Source: Micromonospora lupini (GTDB lineage: Bacteria; Actinomycetota; Actinomycetes; Mycobacteriales; Micromonosporaceae). Taken from it: 64,000 bases of DNA. A model generated the notes under the pieces. The model had not been told where the DNA came from. It searched no databases and worked only from the letters and a program-made list of their open reading frames with translations. Each line of letters begins with the position of its first letter. Within the stretch, counting starts at the first letter, position 1. Of this stretch, positions 34,366 to 42,344 are shown one piece after another. The stretch lies in contig NZ_JAPENL010000001.1 in the NCBI RefSeq assembly GCF_026342015.1, positions 868,001 to 932,000 of the forward strand, in the 5' to 3' direction. The position numbers and the translations under genes were made by a program.

Positions 34366-35023
34366 CAGGAGTGCCTCCGTGCGGGTCCGGTTACGCCAAA
34401 GAACTTCACGAAAACCCCCAAGGTCGTCTGCCAACTCGTGAAACCATTAAAGCCGTTCATAGGGCTTATGTCCGGAGTTACGTAGTTTCGGGGGCGAACA
34501 AGTGCGCCCGCATGACCAACCCGGCAAGGGGCCATTCGGCAGCGGCGACATCCGGGAAAAGTCCAGGACCAATCGGTGGCACCTCGACCCGCGCCTCGGC
34601 TCCCGGGCCGCCGACGGCCCTTCTTCAGGGCGGAGCTGGCCTCGGGCGCGAGTTCGTGGTCGACGACCTGCGTCCTCACTCACAATGGGGCTGGGTTGCG
34701 GCGAAGGGCACTGCCATCCGCTGTGGCTGGCTGCCCGCCGTGCTGTTCGGTTGAGCGGTATACCTCAGAGGTATGAATATGACTCTGAGGTATACCGCTC
34801 ACGACAGAATCCGCGCCCACGGAGGTCACCGACGGTAACCGCCGGCTGCGCCATTCCGAGCGCCACCGCCAGCGCCCGCGTGCCGGCTGTGCTCCGCGAT
34901 GGTCAACCCACACCTGGCTGCGGCCGGCAGAAACTGGCGGTCACGGACAGCGAGCGCGCCGGCCGTAAACCGGCCGGCGCGGGCGGCCGCCCGCACGGGG
35001 CGACCGCCGGAGTGCGTGACGCG
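34366..35023. other. 658-bp gene-poor stretch upstream of the BY-kinase gene
   Basis: I see no convincing gene here. The part nearest the kinase (about 34400-34500) is richer in A/T than its surroundings and probably holds the kinase promoter. A long inverted repeat lies at 34753-34800. Short open frames have no ribosome site. Confidence 0.5.
34753..34800. repeat. Perfect 18-bp inverted repeat, 12-nt loop, A/T-rich
   Basis: GAGCGGTATACCTCAGAG is followed after 12 nt by its exact complement. The base composition is distinctly less GC than the flanks and there is no adjacent gene end within 200 bp. It could be a dispersed palindromic element, an attachment-like site or a strong hairpin. Confidence 0.9.
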
Positions 35024-35221
35024 TCAGCGGCGGCGCTCGCTGGGCCGACGCTCCTCGGTCTCGTCGGCCAGCGCGTCGGTCGCGGGCGCGGTGAGATCGT
35101 CGCCGGGCACCGCCACCTCCTCCGCGAGGTCCTGCTCGTCGGGCTTGCCGCCGGGCTCTGGCTCGGGAGCGGTCGCGCCACCGGCATAGCCGTACTCGTT
35201 GGGTTCGTCGTGCCGGCCCAT
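35024..35221 (-). CDS. Small acidic hypothetical protein (65 aa)
   Basis: A strong GGGAGGAT site precedes ATG 35219-35221. The protein is rich in Glu, Asp, Pro and Gly with a basic tail (RRPSERRR), has no hydrophobic segment and is probably disordered. It follows the DUF1622 pair on the same strand by 4 bp, so it may be co-transcribed. Function unknown. Confidence 0.6.
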   Translation of the reverse strand: MGRHDEPNEYGYAGGATAPEPEPGGKPDEQDLAEEVAVPGDDLTAPATDALADETEERRPSERRR

Positions 35222-35225
35222 GTGG

Positions 35226-35549
35226 TTATCCTCCCGCTTTTTCCTGTTTCGCTGCTACCGCCCACGGTAGGTGGTGATCGTCCTCGGCGCAGCGTGGCGG
35301 AGATTGTCGGCGCGACCACGGCGGAGGGAGACTCAACGCCGCCGCGAGCAGTTGGCGCAGCGCGACGATCGCCGCCGTGGTGGCCAGGCCACCCCAGTGC
35401 GGATCTCCGGCGAGGCGGAGCAGGCCCGCCGCCGTGAGCAGGTCCAACAGCACCCGGACGGCGACCCGGACGGCGCCGGTGCACAGGGCGGTGACCACGC
35501 CGGCGACCAGAGCCAGGGCCGTCACCACGTCGACAAGCGCACCGATCAC
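35226..35549 (-). CDS. Small membrane protein coupled to DUF1622 protein (107 aa)
   Basis: The GTG start overlaps the stop of the DUF1622 gene (GTGA). The product has hydrophobic segments near residues 3-25, 28-48 and 55-75 and a polar C-terminal tail. Its transmembrane helices resemble those of the DUF1622 neighbour, suggesting a membrane complex. No recognised family. Function unknown. Confidence 0.55.
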   Translation of the reverse strand: MIGALVDVVTALALVAGVVTALCTGAVRVAVRVLLDLLTAAGLLRLAGDPHWGGLATTAAIVALRQLLAAALSLPPPWSRRQSPPRCAEDDHHLPWAVAAKQEKAGG

Positions 35550-35908
35550 GGCCGCCGCTGCCCGTCGGTGACCTGCCGCTGCTCCTGCCGGATCTCCCGG
35601 CCCAGGAAGTAGTTGAGCGCCGTCCGGATCGTGGCGATCGCCGCCAGCTGGCCGATCTGGGTGAACGACGGTGACACCGCCGTGCGCAGGACGTCGGCCG
35701 CCAGCTGGAACTCCAGACCGAGCGTCAGAAACCGGCCCAGGGACAGTCGGATCGGCGTGAAGACGGCGGCGGTGCGGTGCCGCAGCCCCTCGACCGCGAA
35801 CCGCACCGCCGCCCACAGGGCGCCCACGAAGATCACCAGGGCCCCGGCCACCTCCACCACGGCGACCAGCACCTCGTCGCCGTGGCGCAGCAGCTCCGCC
35901 GGCTCCAC
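35546..35908 (-). CDS. DUF1622 family membrane protein
   Basis: A 120-residue protein with the family motif RLSLGRFLTLGLEFQLAADV followed by IATIRTALNYFLGREI. Two to three hydrophobic segments are visible. DUF1622 proteins are small inner-membrane proteins of unknown role. The start is GTG 35906-35908 with a weak ribosome site. It heads a three-gene minus-strand unit with the 107-aa and 65-aa proteins. Confidence 0.85.
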   Translation of the reverse strand: MEPAELLRHGDEVLVAVVEVAGALVIFVGALWAAVRFAVEGLRHRTAAVFTPIRLSLGRFLTLGLEFQLAADVLRTAVSPSFTQIGQLAAIATIRTALNYFLGREIRQEQRQVTDGQRRP

Positions 35909-35947
35909 CCGGAGCCGTTACCCGCCAACGGGGCAGCTAGTCGGTGC

Positions 35948-36535
35948 TCAGGTCAGCTCGTTGACGGCCTCCAGGATCAGCCAGAGGCCACTGATGGCGA
36001 AGAGCACCGCGGCGCCGTACTTGATGGTCTTCTCCGGCAGGCGGCGGCCGAGCATCCGGCCGACCAGGATGGCCAACGCGTCCGCGGCCACCATGCCGAC
36101 GGTGGAGCCGAGCCAGGTGCCGAACCAGCCGTACTTGGTGGCCAGGGTGATCGTCGCGAGCATCGTCTTGTCGCCCAGCTCGGCCAGGAAGAACGCCACC
36201 GACACCGCGACGATCGCTCTCTTGCTGGTCTTCTCGGCCTTGCGCTTCTCCTCCTCGGTGAGCGCGTCACCGCGCAGGGTCCACGCGCCGAAGCCGAGGA
36301 ACGCCACACCGGCCACCAGGGAGATCCACTCGGTGGGCAGCACGGCGCCGAGACCCGAACCGATGGCTACCGACGCCAGGTGCACCACCGCCGTGGCGGC
36401 GGTGATGCCGATCAGCACCGGAAGCGGTTTGAACCGCGTGGCGAACGTCAGCGCCATCAACTGGGACTTGTCTCCCAGCTCGGCCACGAAAATGACACCG
36501 AAGCTGACGATCAGCGCGGCGAGGAATCCCTCCAT
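35948..36535 (-). CDS. GDT1/TMEM165 (UPF0016) family Mn2+/Ca2+ exporter
   Basis: A 195-residue, six-TM protein with two copies of the family motif E-x-G-D-(K/R)-(S/T): VAELGDKSQLMALTFATRF near residue 17 and LAELGDKTMLATITLATKYG near residue 115. Bacterial members such as MneA/MneP-like proteins export manganese. The ATG at 36535 has GGAAGG upstream. The 5' leader carries a yybP-ykoY riboswitch, which supports Mn2+ export as its function. Confidence 0.95.
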   Translation of the reverse strand: MEGFLAALIVSFGVIFVAELGDKSQLMALTFATRFKPLPVLIGITAATAVVHLASVAIGSGLGAVLPTEWISLVAGVAFLGFGAWTLRGDALTEEEKRKAEKTSKRAIVAVSVAFFLAELGDKTMLATITLATKYGWFGTWLGSTVGMVAADALAILVGRMLGRRLPEKTIKYGAAVLFAISGLWLILEAVNELT

Positions 36536-36575
36536 GACATCCTTCCCGTTCACGCCGGGAGGAGGTACGGGGGCG

Positions 36576-36702
36576 CCCTCGACCCGGCTGCAACAGCCTG
36601 AGTCGAAGGTCTCGCCCGCCCCGGAGACCGGGGCCGCGTGGCCGGGTGCGGAACGCACCAGTATGTCGACCACGACATTGAGGGCTACTCCCCTTCGCGC
36701 GA
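36576..36702 (-). promoter_or_regulatory. yybP-ykoY (manganese) riboswitch upstream of the GDT1-type gene
   Basis: Conserved aptamer blocks occur in order on the minus strand: GGGGAGTAGC (36693-36684), GACATACTGG (36667-36658) and GAGACCTTCGACTC (36613-36600). Helix P1 forms from CGAAGG next to the first block and CCTTCG in the last. The 3' strand of P1 (CCTTCGAC, 36609-36602) can pair instead with GTCGAGGG (36583-36576), giving a mutually exclusive hairpin. Downstream, TCCCG near 36557 can pair with CGGGA of the ribosome site at about 36547. Mn2+ binding would stabilise P1 and change expression of the exporter. Confidence 0.88.
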
Positions 36703-36750
36703 CAAGCCTAACCGATCACCGACCGGGCCGGACGTCGTGGGTGAACAGCC

Positions 36751-37716
36751 TCACCCGGCCCGGGCCAACGTCACTCCGAAGAGCCCGTGCGGGTCGGTCC
36801 AGAAGTGTGCCGCCGCGAAGCCGGCGTCGCGCAGCTCGGCGGCCACCCCCTCCGGGCGGAACTTCGCCGACACCTCCGTGCGCAGCTCCTCCCCCGCGGC
36901 GAACTGGACCGTCAGGTCCAGCACCCGGACCCGCATCGGCCGCGTCGCCCGCAGCCGCATCTCGATCCACTCGTGGTCCGGATCCCAGCGGGCGACGTGC
37001 GCGAACGCCTCCGGGTCGAAGTCGGCGCCCAACTCCCGGTTGATCACGTACAGCACGTTGCGGTTGAACTCGGCCGTGACCCCCGCCGCGTCGTCGTACG
37101 CGGGCACGATCACCGACGGGTCCTTCACCAGGTCGGTGCCGAGCAGCAGCCAGTCACCCACCTCCAGCGCAGCCCGCATCGCCGCCAGGAAGTCGGCCCG
37201 CTCGGCCGGCAGCAGGTTGCCGATCGTGCCGCCCAGGAACACCACCAACCGCCCACCGCCGGTCGGCAGCCGGTCGAGCTGGCGGGTGAAGTCCCCCACG
37301 ATGCCCCGGACCCGCAGGCCCGGATAGTCGGCGGCGATCTGCGCGGTCGACCCCAGCAGGGCACTGACCGACACGTCCAGCGGCACGAACGTGCCCAGGC
37401 CGCCCCGACGGGTGAACGCGTCCAGCAGCAACCGGGTCTTCTCCGACGAGCCGGAGCCCAACTCGATCAGGGTCTTGGCCCCGGTCAGCGACGCCACGTC
37501 CGGAGCATGCTCGGCCAGCACCGCCCGCTCCGCCCGGGTCGGGTAGTACTCGGGCAGCCGGGTGATCTCCTCGAACAGCTCGCTGCCCCGCGAGTCGTAG
37601 AACCACTTCGGCGGCAGCCACTTCGCCTCGGCGGTCAACCCGGCGCGGACGTCCTGACGCAGACCATGCTCCAGGTCCTGCGGCTCAAGGTAGATCTCCA
37701 ACGGTTCCGCGGTCAT
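36751..37716 (-). CDS. egtD: L-histidine N-alpha-methyltransferase EgtD
   Basis: A 321-residue SAM methyltransferase (DUF2260/EgtD fold) that trimethylates histidine to hercynine, the first ergothioneine step. Motifs include KWLPPKWFYDSRGSELFEEI near residue 33, the SAM-binding LIELGSGSSEKTRLLL and VFLGGTIGNLLPAERADF, the length and order of mycobacterial EgtD. The start is ATG 37714-37716 with GGCAGGA. It is the last gene of egtA-egtB-egtC-egtD. egtE is not adjacent. Confidence 0.96.
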   Translation of the reverse strand: MTAEPLEIYLEPQDLEHGLRQDVRAGLTAEAKWLPPKWFYDSRGSELFEEITRLPEYYPTRAERAVLAEHAPDVASLTGAKTLIELGSGSSEKTRLLLDAFTRRGGLGTFVPLDVSVSALLGSTAQIAADYPGLRVRGIVGDFTRQLDRLPTGGGRLVVFLGGTIGNLLPAERADFLAAMRAALEVGDWLLLGTDLVKDPSVIVPAYDDAAGVTAEFNRNVLYVINRELGADFDPEAFAHVARWDPDHEWIEMRLRATRPMRVRVLDLTVQFAAGEELRTEVSAKFRPEGVAAELRDAGFAAAHFWTDPHGLFGVTLARAG

Positions 37717-37769
37717 CGGTCCTGCCTCTCTGCTCCGTCACACACCTCGCGTTGCCCGACCGGTGCGGC

Positions 37770-38516
37770 TCACCGGGTCGGCAGTGGCCTCATCCGCACC
37801 TCGTCCACGGTGGCCGTGACCAGGTGCCCCTCCGGCACCGGCCGCCACCCGGGGTCGTCGTCGTGCGGCTCGGACGCCAGCAGCACCGAGCCCGCCGCCG
37901 CACGCACCGACAGCGCGTGGCCGAACGTGGTGGCCACCACCCGCCGCCCGTCGGTGAGCAGCACGTTCAGCCGCGACCCCGGGGCGGCCGCGGCGACCTC
38001 GGCCACCGTCGCGGCCACCGCCTCCGCCGGGTCGTCGCCGGCGCGCAGCCGGTGCCGCACCAGCGCCCACAGCAGCGCCGAGTCGGTGGCCGCGTCCAGG
38101 GTCAGCAGGTCACGCACCGGCAGGCCGGCGGCGAGCGGCACCACCGCGTCCGGCCAACCCCGGACCACACCGTTGTGGCTGAACAGCCACCGCCCCTCGC
38201 CGAACGGCGCGGCCGCGCCGTCGAGCACCACCATCCCGACGGTCGCCGAACGAACCGCGGCCAGCACCGCGCCGGCGCGGGTCACCGCCGCCAGCTCGGC
38301 GATCGTCGGGTCACTCCAGATCGGTTGGGCACGCCGGTAGCGCACCGGATCGCCGTCGTCCGGATACCAGCCGACGCCGAACCCGTCGGCGTTGATCGTG
38401 CCGCCGCCGCGCATGTCGCGTGGCGCCCAGGACTGGCGTACGAGCGCGTGCGCCGGCTCGAAGAGCAACTCGGCAAGCGTGACCGGCGGTCCCAGATAGG
38501 CCAGATGACGGCACAT
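37770..38516 (-). CDS. egtC: Gamma-glutamyl-hercynylcysteine S-oxide hydrolase EgtC
   Basis: A 248-residue class-II glutamine amidotransferase-like hydrolase. It begins MCRHLAYLGPP, with Cys2 as the N-terminal nucleophile after Met removal. Motifs NADGFGVGWY and FSHNGVV are in place. EgtC removes glutamate from the EgtB product. It lies 40 bp after egtB and 53 bp before egtD in the same operon. Confidence 0.95.
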   Translation of the reverse strand: MCRHLAYLGPPVTLAELLFEPAHALVRQSWAPRDMRGGGTINADGFGVGWYPDDGDPVRYRRAQPIWSDPTIAELAAVTRAGAVLAAVRSATVGMVVLDGAAAPFGEGRWLFSHNGVVRGWPDAVVPLAAGLPVRDLLTLDAATDSALLWALVRHRLRAGDDPAEAVAATVAEVAAAAPGSRLNVLLTDGRRVVATTFGHALSVRAAAGSVLLASEPHDDDPGWRPVPEGHLVTATVDEVRMRPLPTR

Positions 38517-38556
38517 CAGCGCAGTCCGGCCGCCGCCGCACCGGCCCCGTCGGGCG

Positions 38557-39882
38557 TCACCGGCGCGACTCGTCCGGGCCGGCGTCGCGGGCGCAGCGGA
38601 AGCCGCTGAAGATCTGCCGCCGGATCGGATAGTCCCAGTTGCGGAACGTCCCCCGGCAGGCCGACCGGTCCGTGCCGAACGAGCCGCCGCGCAGCACCCG
38701 GTGGTCCTCGCCGAAGAAGACCTCCGAGTATTCGCGGTACGGGAACGCGGTGAAGCCGGGATGTCCGCGGAACGTGGTCGACGTCCACTCCCAGACGTCC
38801 CCGATCAACTGGTGCACGCCCAGCGGCGACGCACCGGCCGGGTACGCGCCCACCGGCGCCGGCCGCAGGTGACGCTGGTCGAGGTTGGCGTGCGCCTCGG
38901 TCGGGTCCCCGTCGCCCCACGGGTAACGGCGCGACCGCCCGGTCGCCGGGTCCCACCGGGCGGCCTTCTCCCACTCCGCCTCGGTCGGCAGACGCTTGCC
39001 GGCCCACGCGGCGTACGCCTGCGCCTCGTGGAAACACACGTGCACCACCGGCTCGTCGGCGCGCACCGGATCCCACCGGCCGAAACGCCGGTACGCCCAA
39101 CCGTCGCCGTCCCGGCGCCAGTGCATCGGCGCGACGAGCTGCTCCCGGACCCGGTGCTCCCAGCCCGCCGCGCTCCACCAACGCCGGTCCGCGTAGCCGC
39201 CGTCGGCGATGAACGCCTCGTACGCGCCGTTGGTCACCGGCGCGGCGTCGATGACGTACGCGGGCAGGTCGACACGGTGCGCGGGACGTTCGTTGTCCAG
39301 GGCCCACGGATCGGTGTCGGTGCCCATCGTGAACTCCCCGGCCGGCACCAGCACCTCGCCGCCGACCCGCACGGCCGGCTCGGGAGGCGGCGGGGCGTGC
39401 AGGACCGCCGCACCCGCACGCAGCTGGTGGGTCGCGAGCATCGTCTCGTCGTGCTGCTGCTCGTGCTGCACGATCATGCCGAAGGCGAACCCGTCAGCGA
39501 CCAACGGCCGGTCGGTGAAACTCACGGCGTCCAGCAGGTCGTGCACCTTGTCCCGGACCGTGCCCAGATAGGCACGCGCCTCCGCCGGTGGCAACAGCGG
39601 CAGCGCGGGCCGGTCGCGGCGGGGCTGCTTGAACGCGTCATACAGCTCGTCGATGTCGCAGCGGACCGGCTCACGACCACCCACGTCGCGGACCAGCCAC
39701 AGCTCCTCCTGATTGCCGACGTGCGCCAGATCCCACACCAACGGCGACATCAACGGAGAGTGCTGGCGCATCAGGTCGTCCTCGTCGACCGTCTCGGTCA
39801 ACAGGGCCGTGCGGGACCGGGCGCGCGCCAACTCCTCCGCGATCCGCCCCCGCAACCGCTCACCCTCCGGATGGTCCGTCAT
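38557..39882 (-). CDS. egtB: Ergothioneine sulfoxide synthase EgtB
   Basis: A 441-residue iron enzyme that joins hercynine and gamma-glutamylcysteine with O2. The N-terminal DinB-like helical domain (about 5-155) has LVWDLAHVGNQEELWLVRD and the metal-binding QHEQQHDE. The C-terminal FGE-sulfatase domain (about 180-435) has VLVPAGEFTMG, RLPTEAEWEKAARW and DVWEWTSTTF. The ATG at 39882 agrees with the start of mycobacterial EgtB. The frame stays open upstream through three 60-bp repeats to a GTG at 40089 that overlaps the egtA stop, so a longer product with repeat-encoded N-terminus is formally possible. Confidence 0.95.
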   Translation of the reverse strand: MTDHPEGERLRGRIAEELARARSRTALLTETVDEDDLMRQHSPLMSPLVWDLAHVGNQEELWLVRDVGGREPVRCDIDELYDAFKQPRRDRPALPLLPPAEARAYLGTVRDKVHDLLDAVSFTDRPLVADGFAFGMIVQHEQQHDETMLATHQLRAGAAVLHAPPPPEPAVRVGGEVLVPAGEFTMGTDTDPWALDNERPAHRVDLPAYVIDAAPVTNGAYEAFIADGGYADRRWWSAAGWEHRVREQLVAPMHWRRDGDGWAYRRFGRWDPVRADEPVVHVCFHEAQAYAAWAGKRLPTEAEWEKAARWDPATGRSRRYPWGDGDPTEAHANLDQRHLRPAPVGAYPAGASPLGVHQLIGDVWEWTSTTFRGHPGFTAFPYREYSEVFFGEDHRVLRGGSFGTDRSACRGTFRNWDYPIRRQIFSGFRCARDAGPDESRR

Positions 39883-39904
39883 GCGCACACCCACCGCCTC
39901 GCCC

Positions 39905-40092
39905 CTCACCGGTCCGCCCTCCGCTCGCGACTGCGGGGCTCGCAACCCCGGCTCACTCCTCGCGCTCACCGGTCCGCCCTCCGCTCGCGACTGCGGGGCT
40001 CGCAACCCCGGCTCACTCCTCGCGCTCACCGGTCCGCCCTCCGCTCGCGACTGCGGGGCTCGCAACCCCGGCTCACTCCTCGCGCTCACCGG
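39905..40092 (-). repeat. Three exact tandem 60-bp repeats between egtA and egtB
   Basis: Three identical 60-bp units plus a partial fourth fill most of the 203-bp egtA-egtB gap. On the minus strand each starts GTGAGCGCGAGGAGTGAG and contains the hairpin CGGGG-TTGCGAG-CCCCG. The unit length is a multiple of three and the copies stay open in the egtB frame, encoding VSARSEPGLRAPQSRAEGGP. I recall similar sequence as a dispersed repeat in Micromonosporaceae, which needs a genome search. Confidence 0.9.
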
Positions 40093-41321
40093 TCTCCCCT
40101 CTGTGCGGCAGCCAGCCGCCGTCGTACGCCTCGTTGGATGTCGTCGTGGGTGCCGGCCGGCAGCTCCAGGCGGGGCAGTGCGGCCAGGGCCAGGTCGAGC
40201 AGCGCGGCCGCGGCGGCGGCCAGCGTCGGGTCGGACAGGCCGTGCCGGGCGGCGGCCGACCAGCGGTGCGCCACCGGCGCGCCGATCGTGTACGCCGCGC
40301 GCACGGTGCCCGCGTCGGTGAACAGCGCGCTCAGCACCGCCAGCGGGAGACGCCAGTCCCGGTCGGGCTGGGCGTCCAGATAGCGCAGTTCCAGGTAGCC
40401 GCGCGGCCGCACCGGTGGAAAGAGGGTGCTGACGTGGTAGTCGAGATCGTCGGTGGTGGGCGGGCGGGGCAGCGCGCCGTCCAGCCAGTCGGCGAAGGTG
40501 ACACCCGGCGGCGGAGCCCAGTCCGGGCCGCGTCGGCGCAGGCAGAGCAGCGGCGCGGCGAGCACGTACCGGATCCAGGTGGCCGTCGGGTCCTCGTTGG
40601 CGTTGCCGGGCACCCACACCGGGCGGGTGCGGGCCGGGTCGATGGCCAGCCAGGCGGCCATCCGCGCGGACGCCCAACCGGTGCGCCGCCCGGCGTGCCG
40701 GCCGGCCGAGGCGAACGCCGCGAGCAACGGCGGCCCCACCGCGTGGGCCGCTGCCCAGCGCGCCCCGACCTGGTCCGGCTCGCCGATGTCGAGGCAGACC
40801 TGCAGGCCGGCGGTGCTGTACATCATCGTGCGGCCGGCCGGGCCCCGCCTGTCGAAGGCCCGGCGCATGGCGCGGTAGCGAGGGGTGTCCACCACCGGGC
40901 GGGGCCGACGGTGTGGGTCGATTCCGCTGCGGCCGAGGGTCAGCCCGGCGGCGTTAAGCAGGCCGGTGACCTGGGCGATGTCGGCCTCAGTGGCCTGGAT
41001 CAGCGCACCGGCCGAGGAGCGCGGCGGGGTGGAGATCTCCAGCTGGCCGCCCGGTTCGAGGGTCACCGTGCCGCCGTGTCGCAGCGGCTCGGCGGGGCTC
41101 GTCGGGTCCAGTGTGACGGGGCTGTGACGCCCCAGCGCCGCCCGCAGCCGCACCGGGTCGACCGGTCGGGCAGGATCGGCGGCGTCGTGCACGGTCCATT
41201 CCAGTTCGACGCCTGTGTATGTCGGGGGGCCGGTCTTGAAGCAGATGCGGGCGAGATGTCTGCCTGCGGCGGCGGACTCCCGCAGGATCGCGCTGCGATC
41301 CAGCTCGGGCGACGTCACCAT
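40086..41321 (-). CDS. egtA: Glutamate-cysteine ligase EgtA
   Basis: A 411-residue GCS2-type ATP-dependent ligase that makes gamma-glutamylcysteine for EgtB. Features include TYTGVELEWTVHD near residue 34, LEPGGQLEISTPPRSS (substrate-binding region) and MYSTAGLQVCLDIG, followed by the WIRYVLAAPLL and YLELRYLDAQ segments. The ATG at 41321 has AAGGAGG 8 nt upstream. It is the first gene of the ergothioneine operon. Confidence 0.95.
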   Translation of the reverse strand: MVTSPELDRSAILRESAAAGRHLARICFKTGPPTYTGVELEWTVHDAADPARPVDPVRLRAALGRHSPVTLDPTSPAEPLRHGGTVTLEPGGQLEISTPPRSSAGALIQATEADIAQVTGLLNAAGLTLGRSGIDPHRRPRPVVDTPRYRAMRRAFDRRGPAGRTMMYSTAGLQVCLDIGEPDQVGARWAAAHAVGPPLLAAFASAGRHAGRRTGWASARMAAWLAIDPARTRPVWVPGNANEDPTATWIRYVLAAPLLCLRRRGPDWAPPPGVTFADWLDGALPRPPTTDDLDYHVSTLFPPVRPRGYLELRYLDAQPDRDWRLPLAVLSALFTDAGTVRAAYTIGAPVAHRWSAAARHGLSDPTLAAAAAALLDLALAALPRLELPAGTHDDIQRGVRRRLAAAQRGDR

Positions 41322-41418
41322 CGGTGCAGCCTCCTTCGTCGTGCGCCAGGTCCGGAACACTGTGCCACCGTAAACCCACCCACCGACACTCCCGGCGGCG
41401 TCGCCGGTGCCACCAACC

Positions 41419-41431
41419 TCTGTCTAACAGA
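41419..41431. promoter_or_regulatory. Candidate operator TCTGT-N3-ACAGA
   Basis: A 5+5 bp palindrome lies 98 bp upstream of egtA and 46 bp after the stop of the upstream 283-aa gene. It could be a TetR-type half-site pair controlling egtA. No regulator is identified. Confidence 0.3.
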
Positions 41432-41476
41432 CGAATTTCCCAGTGCAGGCCAGAACGAACCGCGCCGTACGGACGC

Positions 41477-42328
41477 TCAGTTCGCTGCCGGCCCGGCCGG
41501 GTGGGAGGGCTTGACCCGCGCCGATCCGGGCGGCGTCGGCGCCGCGGACGGTTCGCCGGGGGAAGGGGGCCGCGCCGGAGCGGACGGCGTCGTCGGGGAC
41601 GGTGGCGGCGAAGCCGACGGCTTCGCGTCGGGCACCAGTCGCTGGCAGTACGCCTCGACGGCGGCGACGCCACCGGCGGCCGTCACCAGCCGCTGGAAGG
41701 CCGGCGTGCGCAGCGCCTTCTCCCGCTGCTCAGGCTTCTTGGCCAGCCAGGCGCGGCACAGTCCGTGCACCTGACCGTTCGGCGTCGGACCGACTGACGG
41801 AGTGCCCGCCGAGGAGGGCGGGCCAGACGGCGTCGACCGGCTCGGCGCAGCCGACGTGGTCGCCGCGGGATGACCGGCGGTCGGTGGCGCGCTGCTCGGC
41901 GCGCTGCTCGGCGCCGGCGGCACCGGGTCGGGTGCCAGGTCCAGGCCGGCCGCGGCGAACGCGGCGCCCGCGGTGGCCGTGGCGGCCAGCGCGCCGATCC
42001 AGGCCAACGCGCCGGTGGTGAGCCGGCGGCGGCGCGGTCGTCGGGCCACGGAGGGCTCCGGGGCGGCGACCCGGGCGGCCCGGAACGCGGCCAGGGCGGC
42101 CTCCTCGCCCGCCAGCTCCCCCGGCCGGGCCGGACCGGCTGCGGCGGCGAGCAGCCGCGCCAACGGGTCGGCCTCCGACGCCTGCGCGGCGGCCGACGCG
42201 CTGGGCCGCTCGGCCGCGTCGAGGTCGAGGGTCACCTCGGGGTCGGCGGGCACGTCGATGCGGGCGGCGTCGAGCAGCCGTTCGGTCTCGGCACGGCCGG
42301 CCTGCCGGTCCGGCCGGTACGGGTTCAT
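41477..42328 (-). CDS. Single-pass membrane protein, possible partner of the upstream ECF sigma factor (283 aa)
   Basis: The cytoplasmic N-terminus (about 1-100) is Ala/Glu-rich with an Arg cluster (RRPRRRR). One TM helix lies near 107-130 (TGALAWIGALAATATAGAAF). A Pro/Ser/Thr-rich outer segment (about 135-180) is followed by a small globular-looking part with two Cys (GLCRAWLAKKPEQ and VEAYCQRLV), then another Pro-rich tail. The topology fits an anti-sigma factor, although no HXXXCXXC motif is seen. The ATG at 42328 has GAGGGG; an ATG at 42352 would overlap the sigma stop. Confidence 0.7.
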   Translation of the reverse strand: MNPYRPDRQAGRAETERLLDAARIDVPADPEVTLDLDAAERPSASAAAQASEADPLARLLAAAAGPARPGELAGEEAALAAFRAARVAAPEPSVARRPRRRRLTTGALAWIGALAATATAGAAFAAAGLDLAPDPVPPAPSSAPSSAPPTAGHPAATTSAAPSRSTPSGPPSSAGTPSVGPTPNGQVHGLCRAWLAKKPEQREKALRTPAFQRLVTAAGGVAAVEAYCQRLVPDAKPSASPPPSPTTPSAPARPPSPGEPSAAPTPPGSARVKPSHPAGPAAN

Positions 42329-42344
42329 CCGGAATCCCCTCACG

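Noticed and set aside
39905..40092. CRISPR array
   Set aside because: The units are directly abutting 60-mers without variable spacers, and no cas genes are present.
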